From the NCBI GenBank assembly GCA_017432685.1, contig JAFRIR010000042.1, positions 84,122 through 148,121 of the forward strand: a DNA stretch of 64,000 bases. The letters run 5' to 3'. This DNA comes from Flexilinea sp. Its GTDB lineage: Bacteria > Chloroflexota > Anaerolineae > Anaerolineales > Anaerolineaceae. Of the stretch, positions 8,140 to 16,000 are shown piece after piece. Made by a program: the position numbers and the translations under genes. The notes beneath the pieces are model-generated. The model had not been told where the DNA came from. It did no database searches and worked only from the letters and a program-made list of their open reading frames with translations. Each line of letters begins with the position of its first letter. The stretch's first letter is position 1.

Positions 8140-8210
8140 CCGCAATAATTTATTATTTCGGTTTTTAGCAGATGTTATTTATAATGTACAGGCATTTTTT
8201 TTCTTTTGTA

Positions 8211-8477
8211 TTAATCCAAATTAACCGCTATCAAATTTACAATGTCGCCATCTTCATGTTCAACATGAGATATATCAGAAGACAACGGTAATTCCAATCC
8301 TTCTTCTTCATAATCAATTGCTAAACAACGTAATAAGTCTTCAGCCATAATGATAGCATCCGATAAATCAATACCTTGCGTTGATCTATCGAAATCAGGT
8401 ATTCTTACATAATACGGGACTTCGGTATCATCTGTTTTTCGAATAATTACAGGATATACCAATTTATTATTTTTCAT
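8211..8477 (-). CDS. HicB-like antitoxin protein
   Basis: 88 residues with the HicB fold pattern: YPVIIRKTDDTEVPYYVRIPDF, then QGIDLSDAIIMAEDLL. HicB proteins usually neutralise HicA mRNA interferases; no HicA is adjacent. It overlaps the upstream Panacea-like gene by 11 bases. It could also be an orphan regulator. Confidence 0.65.
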   Translation of the reverse strand: MKNNKLVYPVIIRKTDDTEVPYYVRIPDFDRSTQGIDLSDAIIMAEDLLRCLAIDYEEEGLELPLSSDISHVEHEDGDIVNLIAVNLD

Positions 8478-8724
8478 TTTTCATTCTCCCTTTATGTGGG
8501 TTCGCGCTGTCTATTCCGTCGCTTACGGTACTTGCCACAGGGCCATATGGCATTGAAAACAAATCATCATAAAACATCGGATCACCGTACCGCAGGATAG
8601 ATTCCCTCTCAACATAATACATGACCATATTGAGCCAGTATTTATCTTGTTTTCCGCCGGACAATTCCAGCAAATACGTTAATGCCGCAATGGCTTTACC
8701 TGTCCTGAATGATTCTTTCGTCAA
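8467..8724 (-). CDS. Panacea/SocA-like (DUF4065) antitoxin, short form
   Basis: 85 residues starting at TTG 8724 (GGAGA upstream, overlapping the previous stop as TTTGA). LNMVMYYVERESILRYGDP and MPYGPV match the N-terminal half of the Panacea domain (LxKLLYY...G.PLF...YGPV). Full-length Panacea proteins are about 150 residues, so this is a truncated version. Confidence 0.65.
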   Translation of the reverse strand: MTKESFRTGKAIAALTYLLELSGGKQDKYWLNMVMYYVERESILRYGDPMFYDDLFSMPYGPVASTVSDGIDSANPHKGRMKNEK

Positions 8725-9080
8725 ATCTCCATATCCTCTTCTGCGTCATCATCCCATTCGTCATCCACGTCATCAAAATGAATGCTGGAGTATATTGTGT
8801 CGTAGATTTCGGCAATGGCAGCGTTCCGCTCATCGTCGCTATCCTTGTCCTTCAGAATGTCCGAAACAATATTGTACAGTGCGTTATAGCGGATCTCATC
8901 GTACAGTTCCTCACTGTCCTCGTCCCGGATGACAGTTGTAGCAAATGTGTTGTCGAAATCCCTGCTCTCCATATAGACGTACCCCCGGTACTGCCGTTCG
9001 TCCAGGATGTCTTCAATCAACAGGCTGATCGTCCCATACTCCAGGTCGCCGTTGCGATATTCATTGCCTTCTTCTTCCAC
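8721..9080 (-). CDS. Hypothetical acidic phage protein
   Basis: 119 residues from GTG 9080, chosen because GGGGGAAAC precedes it and the longer frame would overlap the membrane protein gene. Very acidic C-terminus (DDVDDEWDDDAEEDMEI). It is coupled to the Panacea-like gene. Function unknown. Confidence 0.6.
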   Translation of the reverse strand: MEEEGNEYRNGDLEYGTISLLIEDILDERQYRGYVYMESRDFDNTFATTVIRDEDSEELYDEIRYNALYNIVSDILKDKDSDDERNAAIAEIYDTIYSSIHFDDVDDEWDDDAEEDMEI

Positions 9081-9088
9081 GTTTCCCC

Positions 9089-9493
9089 CTATACTATCTT
9101 TGCCACATACACCCATACAGCCCATGTTGCAATAATCTGAATCATATGAATCAGCTGATCCTGCCACAGGTTGAGTACCTTGCTGTTTGCTTTCAGTGTG
9201 TCGATGATTTCGTGAATATACAAATTTGTCCACAGCAGAATGGACAAGGTTGCACTGTGCTGCCATGTGATTTCACCTTTCCACAGCAGCAGCGCAATGA
9301 CGGGAACATGAATCATAAACGACCAGGCGAACGAGTGCATCCACAGTGCCGTTGTGTAGTCGTTCTCATACATCGGCTCAGTGTGATGTTCAGTCCACCA
9401 TGCCCGCTGCTTCATGTTTGCAAGGCACCCCTGAAGGTTATAATCTGCAATAACGTGACAGAATATCATCGAATACAAAAGAATATTCGCCAT
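9089..9493 (-). CDS. DUF3307-like membrane protein
   Basis: 134 residues with several hydrophobic helices and the N-terminal HVIADYNLQG motif that corresponds to HxxxDFxLQ in DUF3307 proteins. It has a histidine cluster (TEHHTEP). An inner-membrane protein of unknown function seen in many prophages. Confidence 0.7.
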   Translation of the reverse strand: MANILLYSMIFCHVIADYNLQGCLANMKQRAWWTEHHTEPMYENDYTTALWMHSFAWSFMIHVPVIALLLWKGEITWQHSATLSILLWTNLYIHEIIDTLKANSKVLNLWQDQLIHMIQIIATWAVWVYVAKIV

Positions 9494-9496
9494 ATA

Positions 9497-10255
9497 TCAT
9501 CCGATTATCTTTCTCAGAAATTCCCTGTACGCATCGCCATAATTTAGGCAGGTGTCGACACAAATCTGTTTTCGTTTTGTCATCACCTTTTCTTTTGTGA
9601 TCGGGTTATAACCTTCTTTTTCGATTTCTGTTCGGTACAGCCCGACGCCCCGCTTTTGCCATTCCGGCAAATCATTGAAATTGATGCCGTACTGAAAAAG
9701 AAGCTCATTTTTAAAGCTGTTACCTTTTCCGTTCAGTTCGGAGCTTGCCTTTGTTGCAGAATACCCGTTTTTCCTAAGTGTCCAATAACACCAGGAATTC
9801 AGTGCATTTCTATGAGCGTCTTCCTGCCGCCACATGAAATAATCCACAACCCGTTCTTTGTTCGGGAGAGGAACGACCCGGCAATCCATTGTAGCTTTCA
9901 ACCCCAATGCAAGCGAAATATGAGCGGAGGCTTCCCCGGCGAGCGTTGTGTTGATTTTCCTGACTTTTCTACCAAAGGTCTCCTCGTCTGCTGCAAACAG
10001 CAGGGATATCTCATCACTCTGGGTATATCCATAATCAATACGGAACCCGGAATCGGTCATCAGGGAATGCGTTGTGTCCACCATCGCGTCTCGAAAAGCA
10101 GGATCGAAAGGTGATTCGTATTTCATTGTTTCCTTTGTCAGCTTTGTGAAAGACCGCCCGTCAAGGCGTGCAACGATATACATATCCGGGATGATACATT
10201 GGTCGAGCGATTCTTCATAAATGCGCATCTGCTTATCAAAATCATCGAATCTCAT
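9497..10255 (-). CDS. Thg1-like 3'-5' RNA polymerase (tRNA-His guanylyltransferase family)
   Basis: 252 residues. It carries the Thg1 catalytic palm motifs: ARLDGRSFTKLT (metal ligand D32) and DYGYTQSDEISLLF (D81, E82). Thg1 adds G-1 to tRNA-His, while bacterial and archaeal Thg1-like proteins repair 5'-truncated tRNAs by templated reverse-direction (3'-5') addition. It starts at the second of two ATGs, 5 bases from GAGGA. An RNA ligase lies 12 kb upstream in the same orientation and a tRNA-Thr is also encoded, so a role in tRNA repair is likely but inferred. Confidence 0.88.
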   Translation of the reverse strand: MRFDDFDKQMRIYEESLDQCIIPDMYIVARLDGRSFTKLTKETMKYESPFDPAFRDAMVDTTHSLMTDSGFRIDYGYTQSDEISLLFAADEETFGRKVRKINTTLAGEASAHISLALGLKATMDCRVVPLPNKERVVDYFMWRQEDAHRNALNSWCYWTLRKNGYSATKASSELNGKGNSFKNELLFQYGINFNDLPEWQKRGVGLYRTEIEKEGYNPITKEKVMTKRKQICVDTCLNYGDAYREFLRKIIG

Positions 10256-10274
10256 CATTCCTCATTTCTGCCTG

Positions 10275-11069
10275 TCAGGGCTTCTCCTGGACAAATTCAT
10301 TCTTCATCAGTGATTCCAGGCTGTCCTTCATGAACAGCGGGATGGCATTCCGCTTGCAGGTCTCTGCAATATGCTGAACCCATTCCTTTTTCGGCTTCAC
10401 CTTTCCGACACGGTTTCCGGTTTCTGCTCCGACGATGATCCACTTGATCCCCATCTCCTTCAGCGGTTTGTCATCCACCGGGAAGTCATCATGAATCGGT
10501 TCGATGGACAGGAAACAATTCACGTCATCCCGGAAAAAGTATTCCGTCTCAGGAGTTGGAACTGATGTGCCGAACCAGAAATTGTCATTCTCTTTCGGTA
10601 TAAGGCCGTTGTTGAACAGCTCAATATAACGCTTCGGATTCTTTGTCAGAAAGAAATAGCGGTGCTGCGGCGCTTTTTCACAAGCTTTGAACACCCGCTG
10701 AATCCATTCGTCAGGGATGAAATTCCCGAAAAGATCGGCCATCGAGCAGACGAAAATGTCCTTCGGCTCTGTCCATGCCTGCGGTTCTTCCAGTCTGTAG
10801 GTATGGAATGTCGGAGAAAATCCAAACGGATAAACAGCAGTCTGAATCTCACCGCTCTTTGTTTCCCTGTCCATCGGGGTCGTTACCTCATAGATGTTTT
10901 CTCCATTATATCCGGTCACTGTAAAACGCCGGCGGTTCCTGTCGTCATCTTTGAATCCGGCGAACCGTTCCGCTATCCGTTGAGCATAGCAGAAATTACA
11001 CCCATTGGTGCAGCCCGTAGCAAAATTAACCGAAGCGTCAAACGTCTCTATCTTTGTTGTCTTTCCCAT
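10275..11069 (-). CDS. DUF5131 (phage Gp37/Gp68) radical-SAM-like protein
   Basis: 264 residues beginning at ATG 11069 after GAGGTGTGATA. The N-terminus has a CX3CX2C cluster (CTNGCNFC) followed by YAQR, typical of the Gp37/Gp68 family; VCSMADLFG and WIIVGAETG are further family motifs. These proteins resemble radical-SAM enzymes, but their substrate is unknown. Confidence 0.85.
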   Translation of the reverse strand: MGKTTKIETFDASVNFATGCTNGCNFCYAQRIAERFAGFKDDDRNRRRFTVTGYNGENIYEVTTPMDRETKSGEIQTAVYPFGFSPTFHTYRLEEPQAWTEPKDIFVCSMADLFGNFIPDEWIQRVFKACEKAPQHRYFFLTKNPKRYIELFNNGLIPKENDNFWFGTSVPTPETEYFFRDDVNCFLSIEPIHDDFPVDDKPLKEMGIKWIIVGAETGNRVGKVKPKKEWVQHIAETCKRNAIPLFMKDSLESLMKNEFVQEKP

Positions 11070-11148
11070 TATCACACCTCACTGTTATTTCACGTTTCTA
11101 ATAGTATTATTTTATTATAATCTCCAGTTAGTACACTTATTATCATTC

Positions 11149-11358
11149 TCAATTATTGAAATGCTTGCACGTGTCGTCCGGCTTGTGGGTTTTCTTGTCG
11201 TGCATACATATCCCGACATCCTCTTCATCGCCGACCTCCTGAAAAAAGTTTCTGCAATCATCACAGATTCGTTCCGTCTTCCAGTCGATCACATCTTCTA
11301 TCGTCGGTTGTTTTTTTATTTTCTCTTTTTGCATTTCCATTACGCCGCGGGCTGTCAT
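11149..11358 (-). CDS. Small Cys-motif phage protein
   Basis: 69 residues with CDDC...C...C, a likely zinc-knuckle. ATG 11358 uses the GGAGCGGG that lies inside the last codons of the upstream gene (...YRKERE). Function unknown. Confidence 0.6.
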   Translation of the reverse strand: MTARGVMEMQKEKIKKQPTIEDVIDWKTERICDDCRNFFQEVGDEEDVGICMHDKKTHKPDDTCKHFNN

Positions 11359-11522
11359 TCCCGCTCCTTCCTGTATTCAGCCAGTTCCTTCAGCCATTCC
11401 GCGAGCTGTCGATGTTCATTTGCACACTTTAAGTTTTGTTTTCTTTGTTCAACTGTAATGCCAGACCATAAACAATGGCGTGCGACTTCTTCACAATGCC
11501 GTATCGCTTCTTCCAAAGTCAT
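11355..11522 (-). CDS. Small phage protein ending YRKERE
   Basis: 55 residues from ATG 11522. Helical, with EEAIRHCEEVARHC and the C-terminal YRKERE shared with an expanded paralog family. It overlaps both neighbours by 4 bases. Confidence 0.6.
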   Translation of the reverse strand: MTLEEAIRHCEEVARHCLWSGITVEQRKQNLKCANEHRQLAEWLKELAEYRKERE

Positions 11523-11902
11523 TTCCGCTCCTTCCTGTAGGCTTGCCAATAAATACCAATACCTTCATTATGTAACATACAATTGTATGTTTCAATGGTT
11601 CTTTCATTGATTATTTTGTCAACAATATCCCACATCGGTTTGTATCCGTCATACTCTACCCACACCGGCTTCCCTTCCATCTGCTTGAGTTTTTCCCAAG
11701 TCAAGGCAGGATTTGCCTGCTGTTCTTTCCAAAAAGTGCGGAGCGCAGTCAAATCATCTTTGTCATCCTTGTAGGCTTTCAAGTAGTGGAGCGCATCACT
11801 ATTCCGCTTTATAATGCAATTATTTCCAAGATGGTATGCACATTCATAACATTTATCATTGCATTGTTCAAAAGCCTTTATCACCTCATCAAGTGTCTTC
11901 AT
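11519..11902 (-). CDS. Paralog family protein (LDEVI...DALHYLK...GKPVW...YRKER)
   Basis: 127 residues with three modules: an N-terminal KTLDEVIKAFEQC plus Cys pairs, a central DALHYLKAYK, and a C-terminal NPALTWEKLKQMEGKPVW. At least three full or near-full members (this one and those at 23410 and 29127) and several half-length ones occur here. Role unknown; the Cys pairs suggest metal binding. Confidence 0.7.
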   Translation of the reverse strand: MKTLDEVIKAFEQCNDKCYECAYHLGNNCIIKRNSDALHYLKAYKDDKDDLTALRTFWKEQQANPALTWEKLKQMEGKPVWVEYDGYKPMWDIVDKIINERTIETYNCMLHNEGIGIYWQAYRKERK

Positions 11903-12214
11903 TCATCCTCCCATCTCCGTATAATGATTCCATGGCATTTGAGATTGTCTGTAGCTTTCCTCCCAATGTCTGGCCACCTCATCATCATGTTTTGCTTGCG
12001 CATACCCTTGCTCATATGCTTGTTTTATTTTTTTCTTTTCTTCAGCAAGACAATGTTCTTCATAGGCTTGCCATTTTAAGTGTTCATGGTACTCCTTCAG
12101 ATAATAGAGTGCATCGGCTCCGTAACCTGGTTCAACTTCAAGAGGTGAAATAACAATCCTTCCATCTCCAAAGCAATCTTCAAATACCTTTATCACTTCA
12201 TCCAGCGTCTTCAT
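11903..12214 (-). CDS. Paralog family protein, variant C-terminus
   Basis: 103 residues. The first 45 match the family start (MKTLDEVIKVFEDC, DALYYLKEY); the C-terminal half is instead a charged helix (EEKKKIKQAYEQGYAQAKHDDE). It abuts its paralog. Confidence 0.65.
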   Translation of the reverse strand: MKTLDEVIKVFEDCFGDGRIVISPLEVEPGYGADALYYLKEYHEHLKWQAYEEHCLAEEKKKIKQAYEQGYAQAKHDDEVARHWEESYRQSQMPWNHYTEMGG

Positions 12215-12435
12215 CGGTCACACCTCACATACCCGAGCGTTTCCAGTTCCTTTTCCTGACGGCCGTACAGGTCAGGATCGTACTGCTCAAAAGTACTAAT
12301 CGCATTGATGATTTTCAGCAGTTCCGATTTCGTCTCCAGGATGCAGCCCATCTCATACAGCTTGACACAGGCGCGCAGTCCTTTTACGATTTCTTTGTCT
12401 TTCAGTTCGCCGTTAACTCTGTCGTAATATTTCAT
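12211..12435 (-). CDS. Hypothetical phage protein, 74 aa
   Basis: ATG 12435 follows GAAGGAAAAGAA and overlaps the previous stop by 4 bases. Contains CVKLYEMGCILETKSE and ends YVRCDR. No family recognised. Confidence 0.6.
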   Translation of the reverse strand: MKYYDRVNGELKDKEIVKGLRACVKLYEMGCILETKSELLKIINAISTFEQYDPDLYGRQEKELETLGYVRCDR

Positions 12436-12812
12436 TTCTTTTCCTTCTTCCATGCCGTCGGCAGCTTCATCCAGGCTAAGCCTTCCAGTTCCGTGCCGCC
12501 GTCCAGATAACAGCCATCATCGCAGCAGTACGTATCGAGCCACACATATTTACCGTCGGACACAAGAATTTCTTCACCGTCATCCGGCAGCGGACAATCC
12601 ACGATGTAGTCCCAATCCGGGTATTCTTCCTTTTCCTCCGCTGTCATCTCCCGCATTTCGAAAGGAATCCACTGTGGCTCCGGGTCTGCGGATGGTATTC
12701 TAAGCAAAATACTAACTATTTGATGCCTCGTGTCCTCGGAGCATTTATTGAGTCCGATATACTGTTCGATTTCCTGAATTGCTTCGTTACGACTAATCAG
12801 ATCATCGCTCAT
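12432..12812 (-). CDS. DUF551-like phage protein
   Basis: 126 residues. The N-terminal ISRNEAIQEIEQY and the C-terminal WIPFEMREMTAEEKEEY, DCPLPDDGEEILVSDGKYVW and GLAWMKLP match the DUF551 group common in Clostridia prophages. Function unknown. Confidence 0.75.
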   Translation of the reverse strand: MSDDLISRNEAIQEIEQYIGLNKCSEDTRHQIVSILLRIPSADPEPQWIPFEMREMTAEEKEEYPDWDYIVDCPLPDDGEEILVSDGKYVWLDTYCCDDGCYLDGGTELEGLAWMKLPTAWKKEKK

Positions 12813-12889
12813 TATTCCACCTCCGGATAATAATTGTGATATAGACCGTCAATGCTCAAGCAGTCCCACGTGAATTTTCTATTGCTCAT
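12812..12889 (-). CDS. Micro-protein, 25 aa
   Basis: A 25-codon frame (MSNRKFTWDCLSIDG...) has a strong GGGGAGAAAA site before ATG 12889, overlaps the stop of the upstream gene, and its TAA overlaps the next ATG (TAATG). The coupling on both sides argues that it is translated. Confidence 0.5.
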   Translation of the reverse strand: MSNRKFTWDCLSIDGLYHNYYPEVE

Positions 12890-13085
12890 TTTTCTCCCCT
12901 GTCTTCCGCTCTAATAAAGATTCGTTTATCCATTTGGCATGACGGTCTATTTCGAGGAAGTTGACCGCATTTTCTATAGTGACATGGAAGATGTTATCCA
13001 TCTGCTCGTCAGAAATGACGATACGTTGGTTAATCGTTTTCAACCATCGAATCGTTTCTTCGATTGACATCCCTTTGTTACTCAT
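12879..13085 (-). CDS. Hypothetical phage protein, 68 aa
   Basis: ATG 13085 follows GGAGGATAA. Contains SIEETIRWLKTINQR and a basic C-terminus. Overlaps the micro-protein gene upstream by 4 bases. No family recognised. Confidence 0.55.
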   Translation of the reverse strand: MSNKGMSIEETIRWLKTINQRIVISDEQMDNIFHVTIENAVNFLEIDRHAKWINESLLERKTGEKNEQ

Positions 13086-13168
13086 TTATCCTCCGCCATT
13101 TTACACAACCAGTACATAAAAGCACAGCCGATAAAAAACCCCTTCAATACTTCGTAGTTCACACTCAT
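13082..13168 (-). CDS. Small membrane peptide, 28 aa
   Basis: GGAGTGGGA precedes ATG 13168; the peptide has one hydrophobic stretch (GFFIGCAFMYWLC) and its TGA overlaps the next ATG. One of several mini membrane proteins in this prophage. Confidence 0.5.
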   Translation of the reverse strand: MSVNYEVLKGFFIGCAFMYWLCKMAEDK

Positions 13169-13194
13169 TCCCACTCCAATCTCGCGCTATTCTG

Positions 13195-13590
13195 CTAACT
13201 GTAATTCGTTAGTATTCCCGATACGGATGACATTATATCCACCGCATTTACCTTTGTGTAACCAAGCACTTGCAACAGCACTTTTATGCTGCCCAAGAAA
13301 ATAACAAGCATCCCCTTCTGAATAAAATCCTCATTCCAAACATTACTGATTAACTCGACCTCTACCGTCCGCTCATTGGCAGGGACATTAATGTCCTTAG
13401 CGCCCATCGCCCGGTTCCACGCCTTGACTGCTTCTTCAGCTTCCGGATAATAATCTGTTCGGATTTTGCAATCATCACAAATGACGATATAGACACGTCC
13501 GCCGGTTATTTCAGTGCTTTCGAAAATCCCCAACAATGCTTTTCCTCCGCATCGGCACGGCACTCGTTTTGTTTCTGGGTATTCAGGCAT
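13195..13590 (-). CDS. Lar-like zinc-finger protein with extra C-terminal half
   Basis: 131 residues from ATG 13590 (GGAG upstream). Residues 10-70 match restriction-alleviation Lar-type fingers: PCRCGGKA, VICDDC and EEAVKAWNR. The C-terminal 60 residues, with a hydrophobic segment (KGMLVIFLGSIKVLLQVLG), are not Lar-like; this may be a fusion or a recombined tail. Confidence 0.65.
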   Translation of the reverse strand: MPEYPETKRVPCRCGGKALLGIFESTEITGGRVYIVICDDCKIRTDYYPEAEEAVKAWNRAMGAKDINVPANERTVEVELISNVWNEDFIQKGMLVIFLGSIKVLLQVLGYTKVNAVDIMSSVSGILTNYS

Positions 13591-13822
13591 AGTCATCTCC
13601 TATCTCCGCTCCACAGTTTGGACACGCCACCCATTGTTTGCATTTTTCTGTAATACCAGTATTGTACAAATCAGAGTCTTTACCACAAATATGAAGACCA
13701 TGTCCGCATTCAGAGCAGAGAAAAAAGTGGGCCCCACCTGGTGTCGTATCATAACCAATAAGTTCTATCCATTTTCCTTTTTTTTTGGCTTTTTGATCCC
13801 GACATTTTCGTACCCATCGCAC
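13583..13822 (-). CDS. Zinc-ribbon fragment, probable frameshifted partner of the upstream Lar-like gene
   Basis: The frame reads KGKWIELIGYDTT...FLCSECGHG...CPNCGAEIG, a two-CxxC ribbon normally found at the C-terminus of phage Lar-type proteins. It has no ribosome site at 13822 and overlaps the upstream Lar-like gene, which changes frame at an A9 run (13778-13786). It is either expressed by slippage or the result of a frameshift. Confidence 0.5.
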   Translation of the reverse strand: MRWVRKCRDQKAKKKGKWIELIGYDTTPGGAHFFLCSECGHGLHICGKDSDLYNTGITEKCKQWVACPNCGAEIGDDYA

Positions 13823-13982
13823 GGTTCCAGGCTCCGACCGCAGCCTCCCGACTGTGATGTACAGCGGTTTTCAGTCCGCACCCGGTACACACCACCATGA
13901 ACTGCGATTTATCCCCGAACAGATTGACAACTTTGACATTTCCGCCGCAGCCGCACTGATCAAGTTTCATTTCTTCACTCAT
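13749..13982 (-). CDS. Lar-like zinc-finger protein (N-terminal part)
   Basis: 77 residues: QCGCGGNVKV, VCTGCGLK and EAAVGAWNRAM give the Lar finger. The frame stops soon after an A9 run (13778-13786), where a shift would join it to the zinc ribbon encoded at 13583-13780. Lar-type proteins can relieve host restriction. Confidence 0.6.
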   Translation of the reverse strand: MSEEMKLDQCGCGGNVKVVNLFGDKSQFMVVCTGCGLKTAVHHSREAAVGAWNRAMGTKMSGSKSQKKRKMDRTYWL

Positions 13983-14159
13983 TTAGCCCTCCCGACTTCC
14001 TTTCAATTCCTTCAAATAATGAATCACATCGTCATCTATACAGGAACCTCGCAAGCAAACGAGAACGCCTCTATCCTCGTCCTCGAAAGGGCAGCTCATG
14101 CAGCTTCGGTTGGATGACAGGTCAGTGAATTCTTCAATAGTTTCTTTAAGTGATTTCAT
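13983..14159 (-). CDS. Half-length paralog family protein
   Basis: 58 residues from ATG 14159 behind AGGAGGAGTGAG. LKETIEEFTDLSSNRSCMSCPF and VIHYLKELKG match the N-terminal module of the LDEVI/HYLKE family; the GKPVW module is absent. Confidence 0.6.
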   Translation of the reverse strand: MKSLKETIEEFTDLSSNRSCMSCPFEDEDRGVLVCLRGSCIDDDVIHYLKELKGSREG

Positions 14160-14160
14160 C

Positions 14161-14754
14161 TCACTCCTCCTCAAAATGACACTCGTCAAAATCACAGCCT
14201 TCTTCGATTGTTCCGTCCTCATGGCGAATCAGCCAATGGTCGCCGTCGTAGTCCTCATCAGCCCATTCGAAGGTGATTTCGCAGCCGGGGTTATCCTCAA
14301 ATATTTTCCTGACGATCGGTTCCGGCCAGCACCACGCAGTGTCGAAACACACGTATTCAGGTTCGTTATGTTCCTGGTCGAAGGTAGAATCACAGGCATT
14401 CCACTTTGTCCCCCAGTTGGCATTACTCCAGTCATACCAATCGTAATAGCCGTATTTTTCATAGGCTTCAATATATTTTTCACCCCGGCGATAAAATTCA
14501 TCCGACTTTTCAAGACATCGTTTTTTCCAAGCTGGGCGAAATCTCTTAACTCCGTCTTCGTCTCTGTTGGTCTTATACCAGTAAATACACGCTTCTTTAT
14601 CGCTGTCGCAGGCAAGATCCGGATCCTCATAAATTTCCGGCCGCGGTATCACCAAATTGAAATCAAATGTCCGGCATCCATTGTCATCTCTCCCGATATA
14701 CTTCCTTAGTACATCCGCAGGCGCTTCCAGTTTGCAAGTTGTCCAGTTAGGCAT
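14161..14754 (-). CDS. YubB/Api-like ferredoxin-fold protein (DUF1281-type)
   Basis: 197 residues from ATG 14754 with GGAGGTCAAAA upstream. MPNWTTCKLEAPADV, FDFNLVIPRPEIYED, NANWGTKWNA and CFDTAWCWPEPIV are the hallmarks of this family, found on phages and conjugative elements. It is acidic. Some related proteins are linked to host takeover, but the function is not established. Confidence 0.8.
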   Translation of the reverse strand: MPNWTTCKLEAPADVLRKYIGRDDNGCRTFDFNLVIPRPEIYEDPDLACDSDKEACIYWYKTNRDEDGVKRFRPAWKKRCLEKSDEFYRRGEKYIEAYEKYGYYDWYDWSNANWGTKWNACDSTFDQEHNEPEYVCFDTAWCWPEPIVRKIFEDNPGCEITFEWADEDYDGDHWLIRHEDGTIEEGCDFDECHFEEE

Positions 14755-15034
14755 TTTTGACCTCCAATTCCAATCCAAGTTTTTTTGCAATAAATTTCAG
14801 CCAATATATCTGCTTATCCTTCGGGTACAGGGAAAGCGCATGCACTGTAGCCTTCACCACCAGCTCATAACTCTGGTGTCCTTCCCCCACCTTCCCGTGC
14901 GTGATGTGATAGGCATTTTTCTTATCGGTCATCTCGCTGATTGCCACGAAATACGCCAGCCCGGACTTATCCAGAATCTCGGCAGCCTTATCCCGTGTTT
15001 TATCAACTTTTCCGTAAAAATCAGGCGTTCGCAT
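14747..15034 (-). CDS. Hypothetical phage protein, 95 aa
   Basis: GGAGTGATCA precedes ATG 15034. DKTRDKAAEILDKSGLAYFVAIS resembles residues 8-35 of the protein at 25372 (LIEKAYGMLDKSGLHYSLVIE), so the two appear related. Function unknown. Confidence 0.6.
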   Translation of the reverse strand: MRTPDFYGKVDKTRDKAAEILDKSGLAYFVAISEMTDKKNAYHITHGKVGEGHQSYELVVKATVHALSLYPKDKQIYWLKFIAKKLGLELEVKNA

Positions 15035-15362
15035 TGATCACTCCGTTCATGCCACCTCTCCGCTCGCTTTCCGTCAATTCGACATCCCATTTCCCGGCAC
15101 GAAGATTTTCCCGTTCCGTCTCAAGCTTGCGCATCTCGATACGCAGTATATTCATTTTACTCTCAATAATTTGTACTTTTTTCGCCACTTCGACCATTGA
15201 CTTGATGATGGACATACCGCCAATTCTGTACAGATCAGTTATCTGCTTTTTGCCTTCAGTATCGCTGATGCACGGATGCCAGGTGTATACATAGTCGATG
15301 AGCTTATAATCGCTGTTGGCAACTTCGAACCCAAGAAGCTTTTCAAATTCAGATTTCATCAT
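15021..15362 (-). CDS. Hypothetical coiled-coil phage protein
   Basis: 113 residues from ATG 15362 (GGGGGGTG upstream). Residues 55-95 are a coiled coil (VAKKVQIIESKMNILRIEM...). It overlaps the following gene by 14 bases. Confidence 0.6.
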   Translation of the reverse strand: MMKSEFEKLLGFEVANSDYKLIDYVYTWHPCISDTEGKKQITDLYRIGGMSIIKSMVEVAKKVQIIESKMNILRIEMRKLETERENLRAGKWDVELTESERRGGMNGVINANA

Positions 15363-15376
15363 TGCAGCACCCCCCG

Positions 15377-15625
15377 TTACAACCACTGATTGACAAAAAA
15401 GAACGTATCCCAGGACGGGAGGATCAACCGCCCATGCCACCAAAACAGGTCAGCGTCAGAATGAGATTTTCTGTAGAAATCAGCCATGTTCCACTGATTC
15501 TCAAACTCCTCATCGCTGTATCGTGTCAGCTTTCCCTCGACCGCACTTAATGGCTGCTCCCGCTCCGATTTTGTGAATTTCCTGAAAGGTTTGAACCATT
15601 CCCCGTTATAACTGAAACTTTCCAT
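15377..15625 (-). CDS. Hypothetical phage protein, 82 aa
   Basis: ATG 15625 follows GGGGGTCAGG. Aromatic-rich (FSYNGEWFKPFRKF, WNMADFYRK, LFWWHGR). No family recognised. Confidence 0.55.
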   Translation of the reverse strand: MESFSYNGEWFKPFRKFTKSEREQPLSAVEGKLTRYSDEEFENQWNMADFYRKSHSDADLFWWHGRLILPSWDTFFFVNQWL

Positions 15626-15635
15626 CCTGACCCCC

Positions 15636-15821
15636 TTAGGCTGCCAGAGCAGCCAGTTTCGCGTCACGGGCGGCGATTTTTCCGCGGATTTCGGCGATAT
15701 CGTCAGCCTGCCAGGGAGTCTCCGGACCAACCTCAGCCATCGCCAGCTGATCTTCCAGGGTCAGCCACTGCCCATCATAAAAATCAAGTTCGTTGTAAGC
15801 CAGAATCTCGCTAATACTCAT
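15636..15821 (-). CDS. Hypothetical phage protein, 61 aa
   Basis: First gene behind promoter copy 3; AAGGTGGTTGAC before ATG 15821. Contains LDFYDGQWLTLEDQLAMAE. Resembles in size and position the genes that follow other promoter copies. Confidence 0.55.
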   Translation of the reverse strand: MSISEILAYNELDFYDGQWLTLEDQLAMAEVGPETPWQADDIAEIRGKIAARDAKLAALAA

Positions 15822-15872
15822 GTCAACCACCTTTCTGTGTCAGCCGTAATTTTTTTATCTCAACTATATATA

Positions 15873-15900
15873 ATTATATTCAATTCTATGTATTCGTCAA
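15873..15900 (-). promoter_or_regulatory. Repeated phage promoter, copy 3
   Basis: TTGACG (15895-15900), 16-base spacer, TATAAT (15873-15878), then TATATATAGTTGAGA on the minus strand. Reads into the gene starting at 15821. Confidence 0.78.
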
Positions 15901-15939
15901 GTCTATAATTTATTTATATTACATACATACATAAATAAA

Positions 15940-15959
15940 TACCGCCCATATGAGCGGTA
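15940..15959 (-). terminator. Intrinsic terminator
   Basis: Minus-strand stem TACCGC/GCGGTA (arms 15954-15959 and 15940-15945) followed by TTTATTTATG. It lies 42 bases after the stop at 16001 and just before promoter copy 3. Confidence 0.65.
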
Positions 15960-16000
15960 CATATTCGATGATTGTTATTTATTTTTAGGCAGATATATAA

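Noticed and set aside
10662..11120. Plus-strand frame opposite the DUF5131 gene
   Set aside because: Shadow of a conserved minus-strand gene; composition is unlike any protein family.
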